From: Bacilli bacterium
GTDB taxonomy: Bacteria > Bacillota_I > Bacilli_A > RFN20 > CAG-288
Reading direction: 5' to 3'
Length of the DNA stretch: 64,000 bases
NCBI GenBank assembly: GCA_022652945.1
Contig: JALCRV010000002.1
Span: 62,001 to 126,000, forward strand
Shown: positions 48,488 through 55,739 of the stretch, one piece after another
Position numbering within the stretch: the stretch's first letter is position 1
Layout: each line of letters starts with the position of its first letter
The notes under the pieces: model-generated
Told to the model about the DNA's origin: nothing
The model's input: the letters and a program-made list of their open reading frames with translations, nothing else
Databases searched by the model: none
Position numbers and translations under genes: made by a program

Positions 48488-49444
48488 ATGCCTAAAAATA
48501 ACGATGCCTTGGATATCTTGAAAATCGCCAAGATGTATTACGTTGATGGTCTTAGTCAACAGGAAATCTCTGAAAGGACTTTTATCGATCGCTCCCAGAT
48601 TTCGCGTATCCTGAAAACAGCAAGGGAGGAAGGGTTGGTTAATATCTCAATCTCTTTACCTAATGACCAAGAGGCTTCCGTCTTAGAGAAAGAGATAAAG
48701 GATGGCCTTGGACTTGAAAAGGTCATGGTCGCGCCTCGCTTGGTAAGCGGGGAAGACCAAAGTAAAGCTTTATATTTCTTCGCCGCTCGTTTTTTAGATA
48801 AGATAATTCCTTCTTATAAAAGGATCGGCATTGGTCTAGGGAAGACGCTTTACAATGTGGCTGGGGAGCTTTCACCTTCTCCTCTAACTGAAAAGATAGA
48901 CTTTTACTCCGTGGCTGGCTCAGCCGGAACTGATAACACTTACTTACAAGCCAGCGTGCTGCTGGATAATTTTTCCAGCCATTTCCATGGGACGAGCCAC
49001 TATAATAACTTCGCCATCTGTCAAAAAAAGAGCCTGATGAGTGAAATGGCGCTGAAACGCTATAAAGATCTTCTGCAGGCGTATAAAAGCCTGGATTTAG
49101 TCATCACTTCCATCGGTGGGCCTTTTAACAAAAGTTACCCGTATCTTGAAGAATTCGCTCTTTCAAAAAAAGAACTTGATCTCCAAGAATGTCTAAAGGC
49201 TCCCCACGGTAATCTGCTCGGTCATGTTTTCTTTCAAGATGGGACAATCATGTTACTTCCGGAAGATTACGTGATAACCTCTATGTCACCAAAGCTACTT
49301 GTCAATACCCCGGAGGTTATCTGCATTGCGAATAGTAGCAGCAAAGTCCAAGCGATTATCTCGGCGGCCAAGCAAAAATATATTAAGACGCTGATAACCG
49401 ATGAACCGACTGGGGAAGAGATTAAAAAAGTCCTTAGCCAGTGA
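48488..49444 (+). CDS. SorC/DeoR-type (SorC family) sugar-binding transcriptional regulator
   Basis: The 318 residues have a helix-turn-helix at about 22-45 ('LSQQEISERTFIDRSQISRIL') followed by the SorC-family sugar-phosphate-binding domain (about 60-318), with 'IGIGLGKTLYNV' (about 117) and 'ITSIGGPF' (about 210) as landmarks. Relatives such as SorC, CggR and DeoR respond to phosphorylated sugars. A GGAGGGG ribosome site precedes the ATG by 4 nt. It diverges from the kinase-aldolase-dehydrogenase operon across a gap with a perfect palindrome. It is therefore probably the local regulator, sensing a phosphorylated intermediate. Confidence 0.88.
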   Translation: MPKNNDALDILKIAKMYYVDGLSQQEISERTFIDRSQISRILKTAREEGLVNISISLPNDQEASVLEKEIKDGLGLEKVMVAPRLVSGEDQSKALYFFAARFLDKIIPSYKRIGIGLGKTLYNVAGELSPSPLTEKIDFYSVAGSAGTDNTYLQASVLLDNFSSHFHGTSHYNNFAICQKKSLMSEMALKRYKDLLQAYKSLDLVITSIGGPFNKSYPYLEEFALSKKELDLQECLKAPHGNLLGHVFFQDGTIMLLPEDYVITSMSPKLLVNTPEVICIANSSSKVQAIISAAKQKYIKTLITDEPTGEEIKKVLSQ

Positions 49445-49539
49445 ACGGCTGGAAGGTTATGAAAATTAAAAAGCGGTTTTAGAAATTTTAGTCAGCTTTT
49501 AGCTGTGTTAAATTGGCGTTGAATAAAGCTTAAGGTAAA

Positions 49540-50025
49540 TCACTTTCCCCAAAGCTTAGAATAGACGGTCTCGTATAGACCGGAAGTGGAAGAAACGGCT
49601 TTATATCGTAAATCGATTGATGTTTCGAAATAAAGATTGCCATCGGGTAAAATATCAAACCGCATTTTCCTTCCACCACCATTAAAATAAACGGTCATGT
49701 TAAGACAATGCTGGGAGGAAACGTCCGGATTTTCAGCAGAGTCTGAGAAGAGAGCATCGTCAAAAAGACGGCAGACTTCCTCTACGGAGTGCTTATCTTC
49801 CAAGAACAGAGCTTGGGAATCAATATAGTTTTTAGTTGCGATAAGCGAATCGTAGCTGCTGATGGTATCAAGCTGGCTGCTTGTAGGATCAGCTATCCGA
49901 TGGTAAGTGTAGGTCTTCGTTTCTTCGTTCTTTGCATCGATGCTGGCCTGAGAGGAAGAACATCCGCCAAGGAGTAACCCGACCAGACAGAGAATGAATG
50001 GCTGAAAATTTCGTATTGCTTTCAT
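49540..50025 (-). CDS. Small predicted lipoprotein of unknown function
   Basis: I start at the ATG at 50025, because the signal peptide begins there; the ORF-track GTG lies 4 codons upstream. The signal peptide (about 1-20) ends in lipobox LGGC, so the mature protein is probably surface-anchored. The mature 140 residues are acidic, Ser-rich, with two further Cys (in 'EEVCRLF' and 'QHCLNM') that could form a disulfide. I recognise no family. The ribosome site is poor. It is separated from the tRNA unit by a terminator and from the SorC gene by 95 nt. Confidence 0.6.
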   Translation of the reverse strand: MKAIRNFQPFILCLVGLLLGGCSSSQASIDAKNEETKTYTYHRIADPTSSQLDTISSYDSLIATKNYIDSQALFLEDKHSVEEVCRLFDDALFSDSAENPDVSSQHCLNMTVYFNGGGRKMRFDILPDGNLYFETSIDLRYKAVSSTSGLYETVYSKLWGK

Positions 50026-50069
50026 ATCGATTGCCACTTTTCAGTTATTATTTATATATGCCAAGTCAA

Positions 50070-50110
50070 AAATAAAACCACGCCTTCCTATGAAAAGCGT
50101 GGTTTTATTT
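50070..50110. terminator. Terminator of the tRNA-Asp/tRNA-Phe unit
   Basis: A perfect 14-bp stem AAATAAAACCACGC / GCGTGGTTTTATTT has a 13-nt loop; on the minus strand it is followed by a T-rich run. It lies about 107 nt beyond the tRNA-Phe 3' end. Confidence 0.88.
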
Positions 50111-50216
50111 GAGCCGCTCAATCCACCTTTAATGGGACTCTTGGCGCTGCCTGACATTGATCAGGAACTTCCAAGGCTTCATTTTTAAGAAAAGGATTTT
50201 CGGCATTCGCGTTAAG

Positions 50217-50292
50217 TGGTGGCCCAAGGGGGAATCGAACCCTCGACACAAGGATTTTCAGTCCTTTGCTCTACCAACTGAGCTATCGGGCC
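50217..50292 (-). tRNA. tRNA-Phe (GAA)
   Basis: The minus strand gives acceptor GGCCCGA/TTGGGCC, D arm GCTC...GAGC, anticodon loop CTGAAAA with anticodon GAA, T arm GAGGG-TTCGATT-CCCCC, discriminator A and encoded CCA. Confidence 0.96.
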
Positions 50293-50298
50293 ATCAAA

Positions 50299-50375
50299 TG
50301 GCGGATCAGACGGGAGTCGAACCCGTGATCTTCTCCGTGACAGGGAGACATGTTAGACCACTACACCACTGATCC
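50299..50375 (-). tRNA. tRNA-Asp (GTC)
   Basis: The minus strand gives acceptor GGATCAG/CTGATCC, anticodon loop CTGTCAC with anticodon GTC, T arm ACGGG-TTCGACT-CCCGT, discriminator G and encoded CCA. It is transcribed first; tRNA-Phe follows after 6 nt. Confidence 0.96.
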
Positions 50376-50387
50376 AACGCAAGATAT

Positions 50388-50416
50388 ATTTAAACATACT
50401 TACTAAGGTTATTCAA
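50388..50416 (-). promoter_or_regulatory. Promoter of the tRNA-Asp/tRNA-Phe unit
   Basis: On the minus strand, TTGAAT, a 17-nt spacer and TTAAAT lie just upstream of tRNA-Asp. Confidence 0.65.
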
Positions 50417-50485
50417 GTATTTTCAGTCGATTAAAGGGCGCGGATGGGCTTTAAACCTTATATATTCTTTAATCCTTTCTTCTTG

Positions 50486-50518
50486 TTTCCTCCCTTAAAG
50501 CTCCAAATAGGGAGGAAA
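50486..50518 (+). promoter_or_regulatory. Hairpin that would sequester the Shine-Dalgarno of a mini-ORF
   Basis: TTTCCTCCCT pairs perfectly with AGGGAGGAAA over a 13-nt loop. The right arm is an ideal ribosome-binding site placed just before ATG 50520. This stretch between tRNA-Asp and hrcA holds nothing else except the tRNA and hrcA promoters. Confidence 0.55.
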
Positions 50519-50519
50519 A

Positions 50520-50585
50520 ATGACTCTAAAGCTTGTCGTTTTAGCTTTTTTCTTAACTTTTTTATGCGAAAAACGGCCTGTTTAA
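50520..50585 (+). CDS. Candidate 21-residue hydrophobic mini-ORF
   Basis: ATG at 50520 opens a 21-codon frame ending at TAA: a hydrophobic core (LVVLAFFLTFLC) with a charged tail (EKRPV). It is preceded by GGGAGG at ideal spacing, folded into a 10-bp hairpin. The length and shape resemble small membrane peptides or leader peptides, but its only support is the ribosome site and the composition. There is no clear promoter: TATATT at 50461 has no good -35. It could be chance. No homologue is recognised. Confidence 0.25.
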   Translation: MTLKLVVLAFFLTFLCEKRPV

Positions 50586-50637
50586 AGGCTTTTAAGCCTG
50601 ACCTATGAAGTTTTAAGGAAAAATTAGCAAACTCAGG

Positions 50638-50665
50638 TTGACATTGCTAAAAGGCACGATATAAT
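50638..50665 (+). promoter_or_regulatory. Promoter of the hrcA-grpE-dnaK-dnaJ operon
   Basis: Perfect TTGACA and TATAAT hexamers have a 16-nt spacer; the start is predicted near 50672, inside the CIRCE element. Confidence 0.9.
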
Positions 50666-50669
50666 ATTC

Positions 50670-50696
50670 TTAGCACTTAGGATGACTGAGTGCTAA
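50670..50696 (+). promoter_or_regulatory. CIRCE element (HrcA operator)
   Basis: TTAGCACTT, 9 nt, GAGTGCTAA matches CIRCE (TTAGCACTC-N9-GAGTGCTAA) with one mismatch. It overlaps the transcription start and lies 15 nt before hrcA. Confidence 0.95.
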
Positions 50697-50711
50697 AAAG
50701 GGGGAAGGAAA

Positions 50712-51815
50712 ATGGAACTGACCAGACGAGATCAGATCCTGAAACTCATCGTCGAGGAATTTATCACCGATGCTGAGCCGGTCGGGTCGAAGACCCTGAT
50801 TGAAAAATTCCATTTGCCGTACTCCTCGGCTACCGTCAGGAACGACATGATGGAGCTGGAGAAACTGGGGCTTATTGAAAAGACTCACGCTTCTTCCGGC
50901 CGTGTGCCTTCTTCCGCCGGTTACCGTTACTACGTGGAGCACTTACAGGCCGAAGGCGATGTCAAAGTCGACGCCGGCTTCAAGAAAGAGTTCCAGATGA
51001 TCTTAGCTAAGAAATCTCAGTCGGTTGAGGATATCATGGATAAATCCTGTAAGATCCTTTCCGAAATGACCAACTTAGCGACGGTTGTCTTAGGAGCAGA
51101 TGCTCAGGCTGAACATCTGATTTCGATTTCGATTGTCCCGCTCTCTTCCCATGCGGCTACAGCGATCTTTGTCACCGACCGCGGGTATGTGGAGAATAAG
51201 ACCTTCGTGATTCGTTCAGATAAAGACGGCCAGCAAATTACTAACTGTGTCGATTTCCTCAATAAGAGACTAGCCGGGACGCCGGTCTCCTCCCTCGGCG
51301 AGAAAATCGAAGCTTTGAGGCCTATCATCTCAGACCTCTTAGGCAAATCTTCCGACTTGATTCTCGAATCCTTGGTGGAAGCCTTCATGAAGTTCGCTAA
51401 GGAAAGAATCTATGCGACGGGTGCTCAAAAGCTCATCGCGATGCCGGAGTACGACGCTGATAAAGATAAGTTGCAGAATGTCCTCGATTTGATCAATAGC
51501 CCTGAGAAGTTCAGGGAAGCGATCGAACAGGATGCAGGGAAGAATGCTTCCTCGGGTGTTACTTATACCCAGGACGCCGATGATGACTTAGCCATCGTCA
51601 GCGAAAACTTCTCCATCTCCGGCCTGCCCGGGACGAAAGTCGCGGTTGTCGGCCCTCAGAGGATGAACTACAAGAAAGTCATCGGCACCTTGGAATATAT
51701 TGCCGAGGAGCTGAATAAGTACTTTGCCCTTAATTCCGGAGGCAAGCAAGTTGAGCCGGTTAAGGACGTCAAAGATGTTTCTAAGGAGGCGAAAGGAAAG
51801 AAAAATGGAAAATAA
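50712..51815 (+). CDS. hrcA: Heat-shock repressor HrcA
   Basis: HrcA binds CIRCE and represses its own heat-shock operon until unfolded protein titrates GroEL. The 367 residues show the N-terminal winged helix ('LTRRDQILKLIVEEFITDAEPVGSKTL', about 3-29, and 'YSSATVRNDMMELEKLGLIEKTH', about 37-59) and the C-terminal GAF-like and insertion domains. A Lys-rich tail (VKDVSKEAKGKKNGK) extends the usual length of about 345. GGGGGAAGGAAA precedes the ATG. The 3' end overlaps grpE by 11 nt. Confidence 0.95.
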   Translation: MELTRRDQILKLIVEEFITDAEPVGSKTLIEKFHLPYSSATVRNDMMELEKLGLIEKTHASSGRVPSSAGYRYYVEHLQAEGDVKVDAGFKKEFQMILAKKSQSVEDIMDKSCKILSEMTNLATVVLGADAQAEHLISISIVPLSSHAATAIFVTDRGYVENKTFVIRSDKDGQQITNCVDFLNKRLAGTPVSSLGEKIEALRPIISDLLGKSSDLILESLVEAFMKFAKERIYATGAQKLIAMPEYDADKDKLQNVLDLINSPEKFREAIEQDAGKNASSGVTYTQDADDDLAIVSENFSISGLPGTKVAVVGPQRMNYKKVIGTLEYIAEELNKYFALNSGGKQVEPVKDVKDVSKEAKGKKNGK

Positions 51816-52452
51816 AGAACCGGAAAACAAACCTGAAGAGAAGAAAGACGAAACAGCTCCCGAGACTGCTAAAGCCCCGGAAGAGGAAAAGAAAGATCCG
51901 CTCCTCGCAAAATACGAACAACAGATTTCCTTCCTGCAAGCCGATCAGACGAAGTTGAAGGAAGAAGCTGAATCCTGGAAGAACAAGTACTATCTGGCTT
52001 ACGCCGACTTGGCTAACACCAGAAAGACCTTGGAAAAAGATCATGAGACGGCGATCCGTTACCGTTCTCAGGGTTTCATTGAAAGGATCCTGCCGACGCT
52101 CGATTCCTTCGAGATGGCTGCTAAAGCCAAGTCGGATAACCCCGAAGTCAAGAAATACGCGGAGGGGTTCAATATGATCCACACTCAGCTTGAGCAAGCC
52201 TTGAAAGAAGAAGGTGTGAGTTTCGTTGAGCCGAAGGTGGGAGAAAAGTTCTCGTCCGATTCGATGCATGCGATTCAAACGGTCGATGGTCCGGAAGATA
52301 ATCTGATCGCGGCGGTTTATGTCAAAGGATATAAGTTGCACGATCGATTGATTCGCCCATCGATGGTCGTTGTTACGAAAAAGCCTGCTGAGCCTCTCGA
52401 AGAGAAAAAAGAAGATGCTCAGGAAGCTAAAAAAGAAGAAGACAAAAAATAG
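51805..52452 (+). CDS. grpE: Nucleotide-exchange factor GrpE
   Basis: GrpE speeds ADP release from DnaK. I start at the ATG at 51805, with AAAGGAAAG about 5 nt upstream, instead of the ORF-track TTG at 51724, which would read deep into hrcA. The 215 residues comprise an acidic, Glu/Lys-rich N-terminal region (about 1-50), a long coiled coil (about 50-115), and the C-terminal beta-wing with 'MHAIQTVDG', 'GYKLHDRLIRPSMVVV' (about 160-190). A charged Glu/Lys tail closes it. Second gene of the operon. Confidence 0.93.
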   Translation: MENKEPENKPEEKKDETAPETAKAPEEEKKDPLLAKYEQQISFLQADQTKLKEEAESWKNKYYLAYADLANTRKTLEKDHETAIRYRSQGFIERILPTLDSFEMAAKAKSDNPEVKKYAEGFNMIHTQLEQALKEEGVSFVEPKVGEKFSSDSMHAIQTVDGPEDNLIAAVYVKGYKLHDRLIRPSMVVVTKKPAEPLEEKKEDAQEAKKEEDKK

Positions 52453-52483
52453 TTTTTCACCTAAATAGGAGGAAATATACATT

Positions 52484-54361
52484 ATGGCAAAGGAAATTAT
52501 CTTAGGTATCGATTTAGGTACGACTAACTCGGTGGTCAGTTACATGCAGGATGATGGGACCGTTAAGGTTATCCCTAATCCTGAAGGCCACAATACTACT
52601 CCGTCCGTCGTCGCTTTTAAACCCGATGGGGAAGAGATTGTCGGCGATGCGGCCAAGAGACAAATGGTCACTAACCCCGATACTGTTTATTCGATTAAGA
52701 GACATATGGGCGAAGCTTATAAGGTCCATATCAACTGTCTCAACAAGGACTTCACTCCGCAGGAAATCTCTGCAAAAGTCCTCGCTTATATGAAGAAATA
52801 CGCCGAAGACAATATCGGCCATGAAATCAAGAAAGCCATCGTCACCTGCCCGGCATACTTTAATGATGCCCAACGTCAGGCGACTAAAGATGCCGGCACG
52901 ATCGCGGGCTTGGAAGTCGTCAGAGTCATCTCTGAACCGACCGCTTCCGCTCTCGCTTACGGCATTAAGACTGATAAGCCTCAGAAGATCATGGTCTTCG
53001 ATCTCGGCGGCGGCACTTTGGATGTCTCCATCCTCGATATTGCCGATGGGGTCTACGATGTCGTGGCTACCTCGGGTGATACTCATCTGGGTGGCGATGA
53101 TTGGGATAAAGCAATCACTAACTGGCTGCTTTCGAATATCAAGATGCAGACCGGCTTGGATCTTTCGACCAATAAGATGGCTCTGCAGAGATTAAAGGAT
53201 GAATCCGAAAAGGCCAAGATCACCTTGTCCTCTTCCGTCCAGGCTTTGATCACTCTGCCTTATATCGGCGTGAACGCCAACGGCCCGGTCAATTTCGAAA
53301 CCACTTTGACCAGAGCTAAGTTTGAAGAGCTCACTCATGATCTATTGATGAGATGCCAAGATCCGGTCAATAAAGCGATGGCGGATGCTAAGCTCAATAT
53401 GTCGGATCTCTCCACCGTTTTGCTGATCGGCGGCTCGACTCGTATGCCGGCGGTCATCGAATTGGTCAAGAGACTGGTCAGCCAGCAGCCGAATATGTCG
53501 GTTAACCCGGATGAAGCTGTCTCTATCGGCGCTTCTATTCAGGGTGGCGTCATCAGAGGCGATATGAAAGATATCGTCTTGTTGGATGTCACTCCTCTGA
53601 CTTTGGGCATCGAGACTTTAGGTGGCGTTATGACTCCGCTTATTACCCGAAATACGACCATTCCGACCGAGAAGAGCCAGATTTTCTCGACTGCGGAAGA
53701 TAATCAGCCGGCCGTCGATGTCGTCGTCTACCAAGGCGAACGTCCGATGGCTCACGATAATAAGATGCTAGGTCACTTCAAACTCGATGGAATCCGTCCG
53801 GCTCGCCGTGGTGAGCCGAGAATCGAAGTCAAGTTCGCAATCGATGTCAACGGCATCGTGACGGTCTCCGCTAAAGATCTTGATACGCAGAAGGATGCTC
53901 ATATCACCATTTCCGGCTCCACTGGCCTTTCTAAAGATGAAATCGACAGAATGGTCCACGAAGCGGAAGCCAATAAGGAAGCGGATGATAAGAGAAAGGA
54001 AGAAGCGGAAGTCAGAAATCGTGCTGAGCAGTGCATCGCGCAGATCGACCAGTCTTTGGCTCAGGGAGGGGATAAGATTTCTCCGCAGGTCAAAGAGGAA
54101 GCTCAGAAGACCCGCGATGAGATGAAAGCTGCCCTCGATAAGAATGATATTGAGACTTTGAAGAAGAAGATCGACGAGCTCGAGAAGCAGGCCAGCTATG
54201 CTCAACAAGCTGCTGATCAGGCTTCCCATGCGAATGGGAATCCGAATCCGGGCCAGCCGAGCGGAGCTGATGCTTCCTCTTCCAGTGATAACAGCAATAA
54301 TAATCAGTCGAACGGAGATACTTCTCACGTCTACGACGCTGATTATACTGAGAAGAAGTAA
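52484..54361 (+). CDS. dnaK: Hsp70 chaperone DnaK
   Basis: DnaK binds exposed hydrophobic segments and cycles with DnaJ and GrpE. The 625 residues begin with '[14 protein letters not shown]' and carry '[14 protein letters not shown]' (about 170-183) and '[13 protein letters not shown]' (about 310-322), the three Hsp70 signatures. The N-terminal ATPase domain spans about 1-360, the substrate domain begins near 370, and the tail is Ser/Asn-rich, ending in [14 protein letters not shown] lies 8 nt before the ATG. The gene sits 31 nt after grpE. A terminator-like hairpin follows it before dnaJ. Confidence 0.97.
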   Translation: MAKEIILGIDLGTTNSVVSYMQDDGTVKVIPNPEGHNTTPSVVAFKPDGEEIVGDAAKRQMVTNPDTVYSIKRHMGEAYKVHINCLNKDFTPQEISAKVLAYMKKYAEDNIGHEIKKAIVTCPAYFNDAQRQATKDAGTIAGLEVVRVISEPTASALAYGIKTDKPQKIMVFDLGGGTLDVSILDIADGVYDVVATSGDTHLGGDDWDKAITNWLLSNIKMQTGLDLSTNKMALQRLKDESEKAKITLSSSVQALITLPYIGVNANGPVNFETTLTRAKFEELTHDLLMRCQDPVNKAMADAKLNMSDLSTVLLIGGSTRMPAVIELVKRLVSQQPNMSVNPDEAVSIGASIQGGVIRGDMKDIVLLDVTPLTLGIETLGGVMTPLITRNTTIPTEKSQIFSTAEDNQPAVDVVVYQGERPMAHDNKMLGHFKLDGIRPARRGEPRIEVKFAIDVNGIVTVSAKDLDTQKDAHITISGSTGLSKDEIDRMVHEAEANKEADDKRKEEAEVRNRAEQCIAQIDQSLAQGGDKISPQVKEEAQKTRDEMKAALDKNDIETLKKKIDELEKQASYAQQAADQASHANGNPNPGQPSGADASSSSDNSNNNQSNGDTSHVYDADYTEKK

Positions 54362-54382
54362 ATTCTAATCCGATAATGTCCA

Positions 54383-54418
54383 GCCCGGGATTAAAAATTA
54401 ATCCCGGGCGCTGTTTTT
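54383..54418 (+). terminator. Intra-operon terminator-like hairpin between dnaK and dnaJ
   Basis: A perfect 12-bp stem GCCCGGGATTAA / TTAATCCCGGGC with an AAA loop, then GCTGTTTTT. It may reduce dnaJ relative to dnaK, or protect the 3' end of processed mRNA. Confidence 0.75.
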
Positions 54419-54440
54419 AAAAAGAAAGGGGGATGAGCCG

Positions 54441-55583
54441 ATGGCAGCGGATAAACGTGACTATTATGAAGTCCTTGGCGTCTCCAAAAGCGCTTCCGAC
54501 CAGGAGCTGAAATCCGCCTATTTGAAATTGGCGAAGAAATATCATCCTGACCTGAATAAAGATCCGGATGCTCCAAAGATGTTTAACGAGGTCCAAGAGG
54601 CCTACGATGTTTTGAAAGACCCTCAAAAAAGAGCGGCTTACGATCAGTTTGGTTTCGCCGGTGTCGATCCTAACCAAGCCGCGGCCAACGGCCAAGGCGG
54701 GTTCGGGTTTAATGCTGACGATGTGAGCGATATCTTCTCCCAGTTCTTCGGGGGAGGTTCCACTCGGCAAGCCAGACAACGCTCGACCGGTCCGGTCAAA
54801 GGCAATGATCAGGTGATGAAAATCCGGATTTCCTTCATGGATTCCATCAATGGAACCACCGTGGAGATCCCGGTTTCTTACGATGATGTCTGCGATCACT
54901 GCAACGGTACGGGAGCGGAGCCGGGAAGCGGGGCGGATACTTGCCCTTACTGCCACGGCACCGGATATGTGAAGACCCAGCAAAGAACGATTTTCGGGGT
55001 TATCGAATCTCAGTCGGTCTGCCAACACTGCCACGGAACCGGCAGAGTGATTCGCGAGAAGTGCCATAAGTGCTCCGGGCAAGGTTACGTTCATGTCTCT
55101 TCGAAAATCGACGTGACGATTCCGGCCGGTTTAGCCGATGGTGAACAGATTAGAATCCCCGGCAAAGGGGCTCACGGATATAACGGCGGTCCTTCCGGTG
55201 ATCTATACATAATTGTCATGGTCCAAGCGGATAATTCCTTCACCAGAGATGGTAAGGATATCCATGTAAAGATTCCGATTTCCGTCATCGATCTGATTCT
55301 GGGAACGACGATTACGGTTCCGACGGTTTACGGTACCAGCGATGTCACTGTCCGTCCGGGTACAGCCACCGATGCGGTCCTCCGTTTAAGAGGGCAGGGT
55401 GTGAAGGCGAGAAAGAATTACGAGAATGACGGAGATGAATATATCCATCTCGATGTCAGAGTCCCGCAGAAGCTGACGCCTGAGCAGGTCGATTTGCTGA
55501 CGCGCTTCAAGGATATCGAAGCCTCGAAGAAAGAAAATAAGAATATCTTCGATAAGTTTAAAGAAGCGTTCCATAAGAACTGA
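54441..55583 (+). CDS. dnaJ: Co-chaperone DnaJ
   Basis: DnaJ (Hsp40) stimulates DnaK ATPase and hands it substrates. The 380 residues have the J domain (about 5-70) with the HPD loop in '[11 protein letters not shown]', a Gly/Phe-rich linker (about 75-105), the zinc-finger domain with four CxxCxGxG-type repeats ([32 protein letters not shown], about 148-212), and the C-terminal substrate domain. AAAGGGGGA lies before the ATG. It is the last gene of the heat-shock operon and is followed by a terminator. Confidence 0.97.
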   Translation: MAADKRDYYEVLGVSKSASDQELKSAYLKLAKKYHPDLNKDPDAPKMFNEVQEAYDVLKDPQKRAAYDQFGFAGVDPNQAAANGQGGFGFNADDVSDIFSQFFGGGSTRQARQRSTGPVKGNDQVMKIRISFMDSINGTTVEIPVSYDDVCDHCNGTGAEPGSGADTCPYCHGTGYVKTQQRTIFGVIESQSVCQHCHGTGRVIREKCHKCSGQGYVHVSSKIDVTIPAGLADGEQIRIPGKGAHGYNGGPSGDLYIIVMVQADNSFTRDGKDIHVKIPISVIDLILGTTITVPTVYGTSDVTVRPGTATDAVLRLRGQGVKARKNYENDGDEYIHLDVRVPQKLTPEQVDLLTRFKDIEASKKENKNIFDKFKEAFHKN

Positions 55584-55590
55584 ACGAAGG

Positions 55591-55616
55591 AGAGGGGTTG
55601 AAAAGCCCCTCTTTTT
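55591..55616 (+). terminator. Terminator of the heat-shock operon
   Basis: AGAGGGGTT pairs with AGCCCCTCT around a GAAA loop and is followed by five T. Confidence 0.88.
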
Positions 55617-55645
55617 CGGTTGTTTTTGATATAAAATTAGAGATT

Positions 55646-55675
55646 TTGCAATACACTTCTTGCTTTGAATAATAA
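55646..55675 (+). promoter_or_regulatory. Candidate promoter of the GH3 gene
   Basis: TTGCAA, an 18-nt spacer and TAATAA. The leader also holds a GAAGCC / GGCTTC hairpin at about 55696-55720. Confidence 0.5.
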
Positions 55676-55739
55676 AATAAAATCAAATGAATTGAAGCCT
55701 TCTCCGATTTCGGGCTTCCTTAAATGAGAGGAACTTTTT

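Noticed and set aside
50157-50372. 71-residue ORF across the two tRNA genes on the plus strand
   Set aside because: It is the well-known false protein read from the antisense of tRNA-Phe and tRNA-Asp (it contains GESNPRHKDFQSFALPTELSG-type sequence).
51781-52482. 233-residue minus-strand ORF over grpE
   Set aside because: It is antisense to grpE, has a composition typical of a shadow frame, and grpE has family motifs and a ribosome site.
52514-53086. 190-residue minus-strand ORF inside dnaK
   Set aside because: It is fully antisense to dnaK with no ribosome site or recognisable motif.
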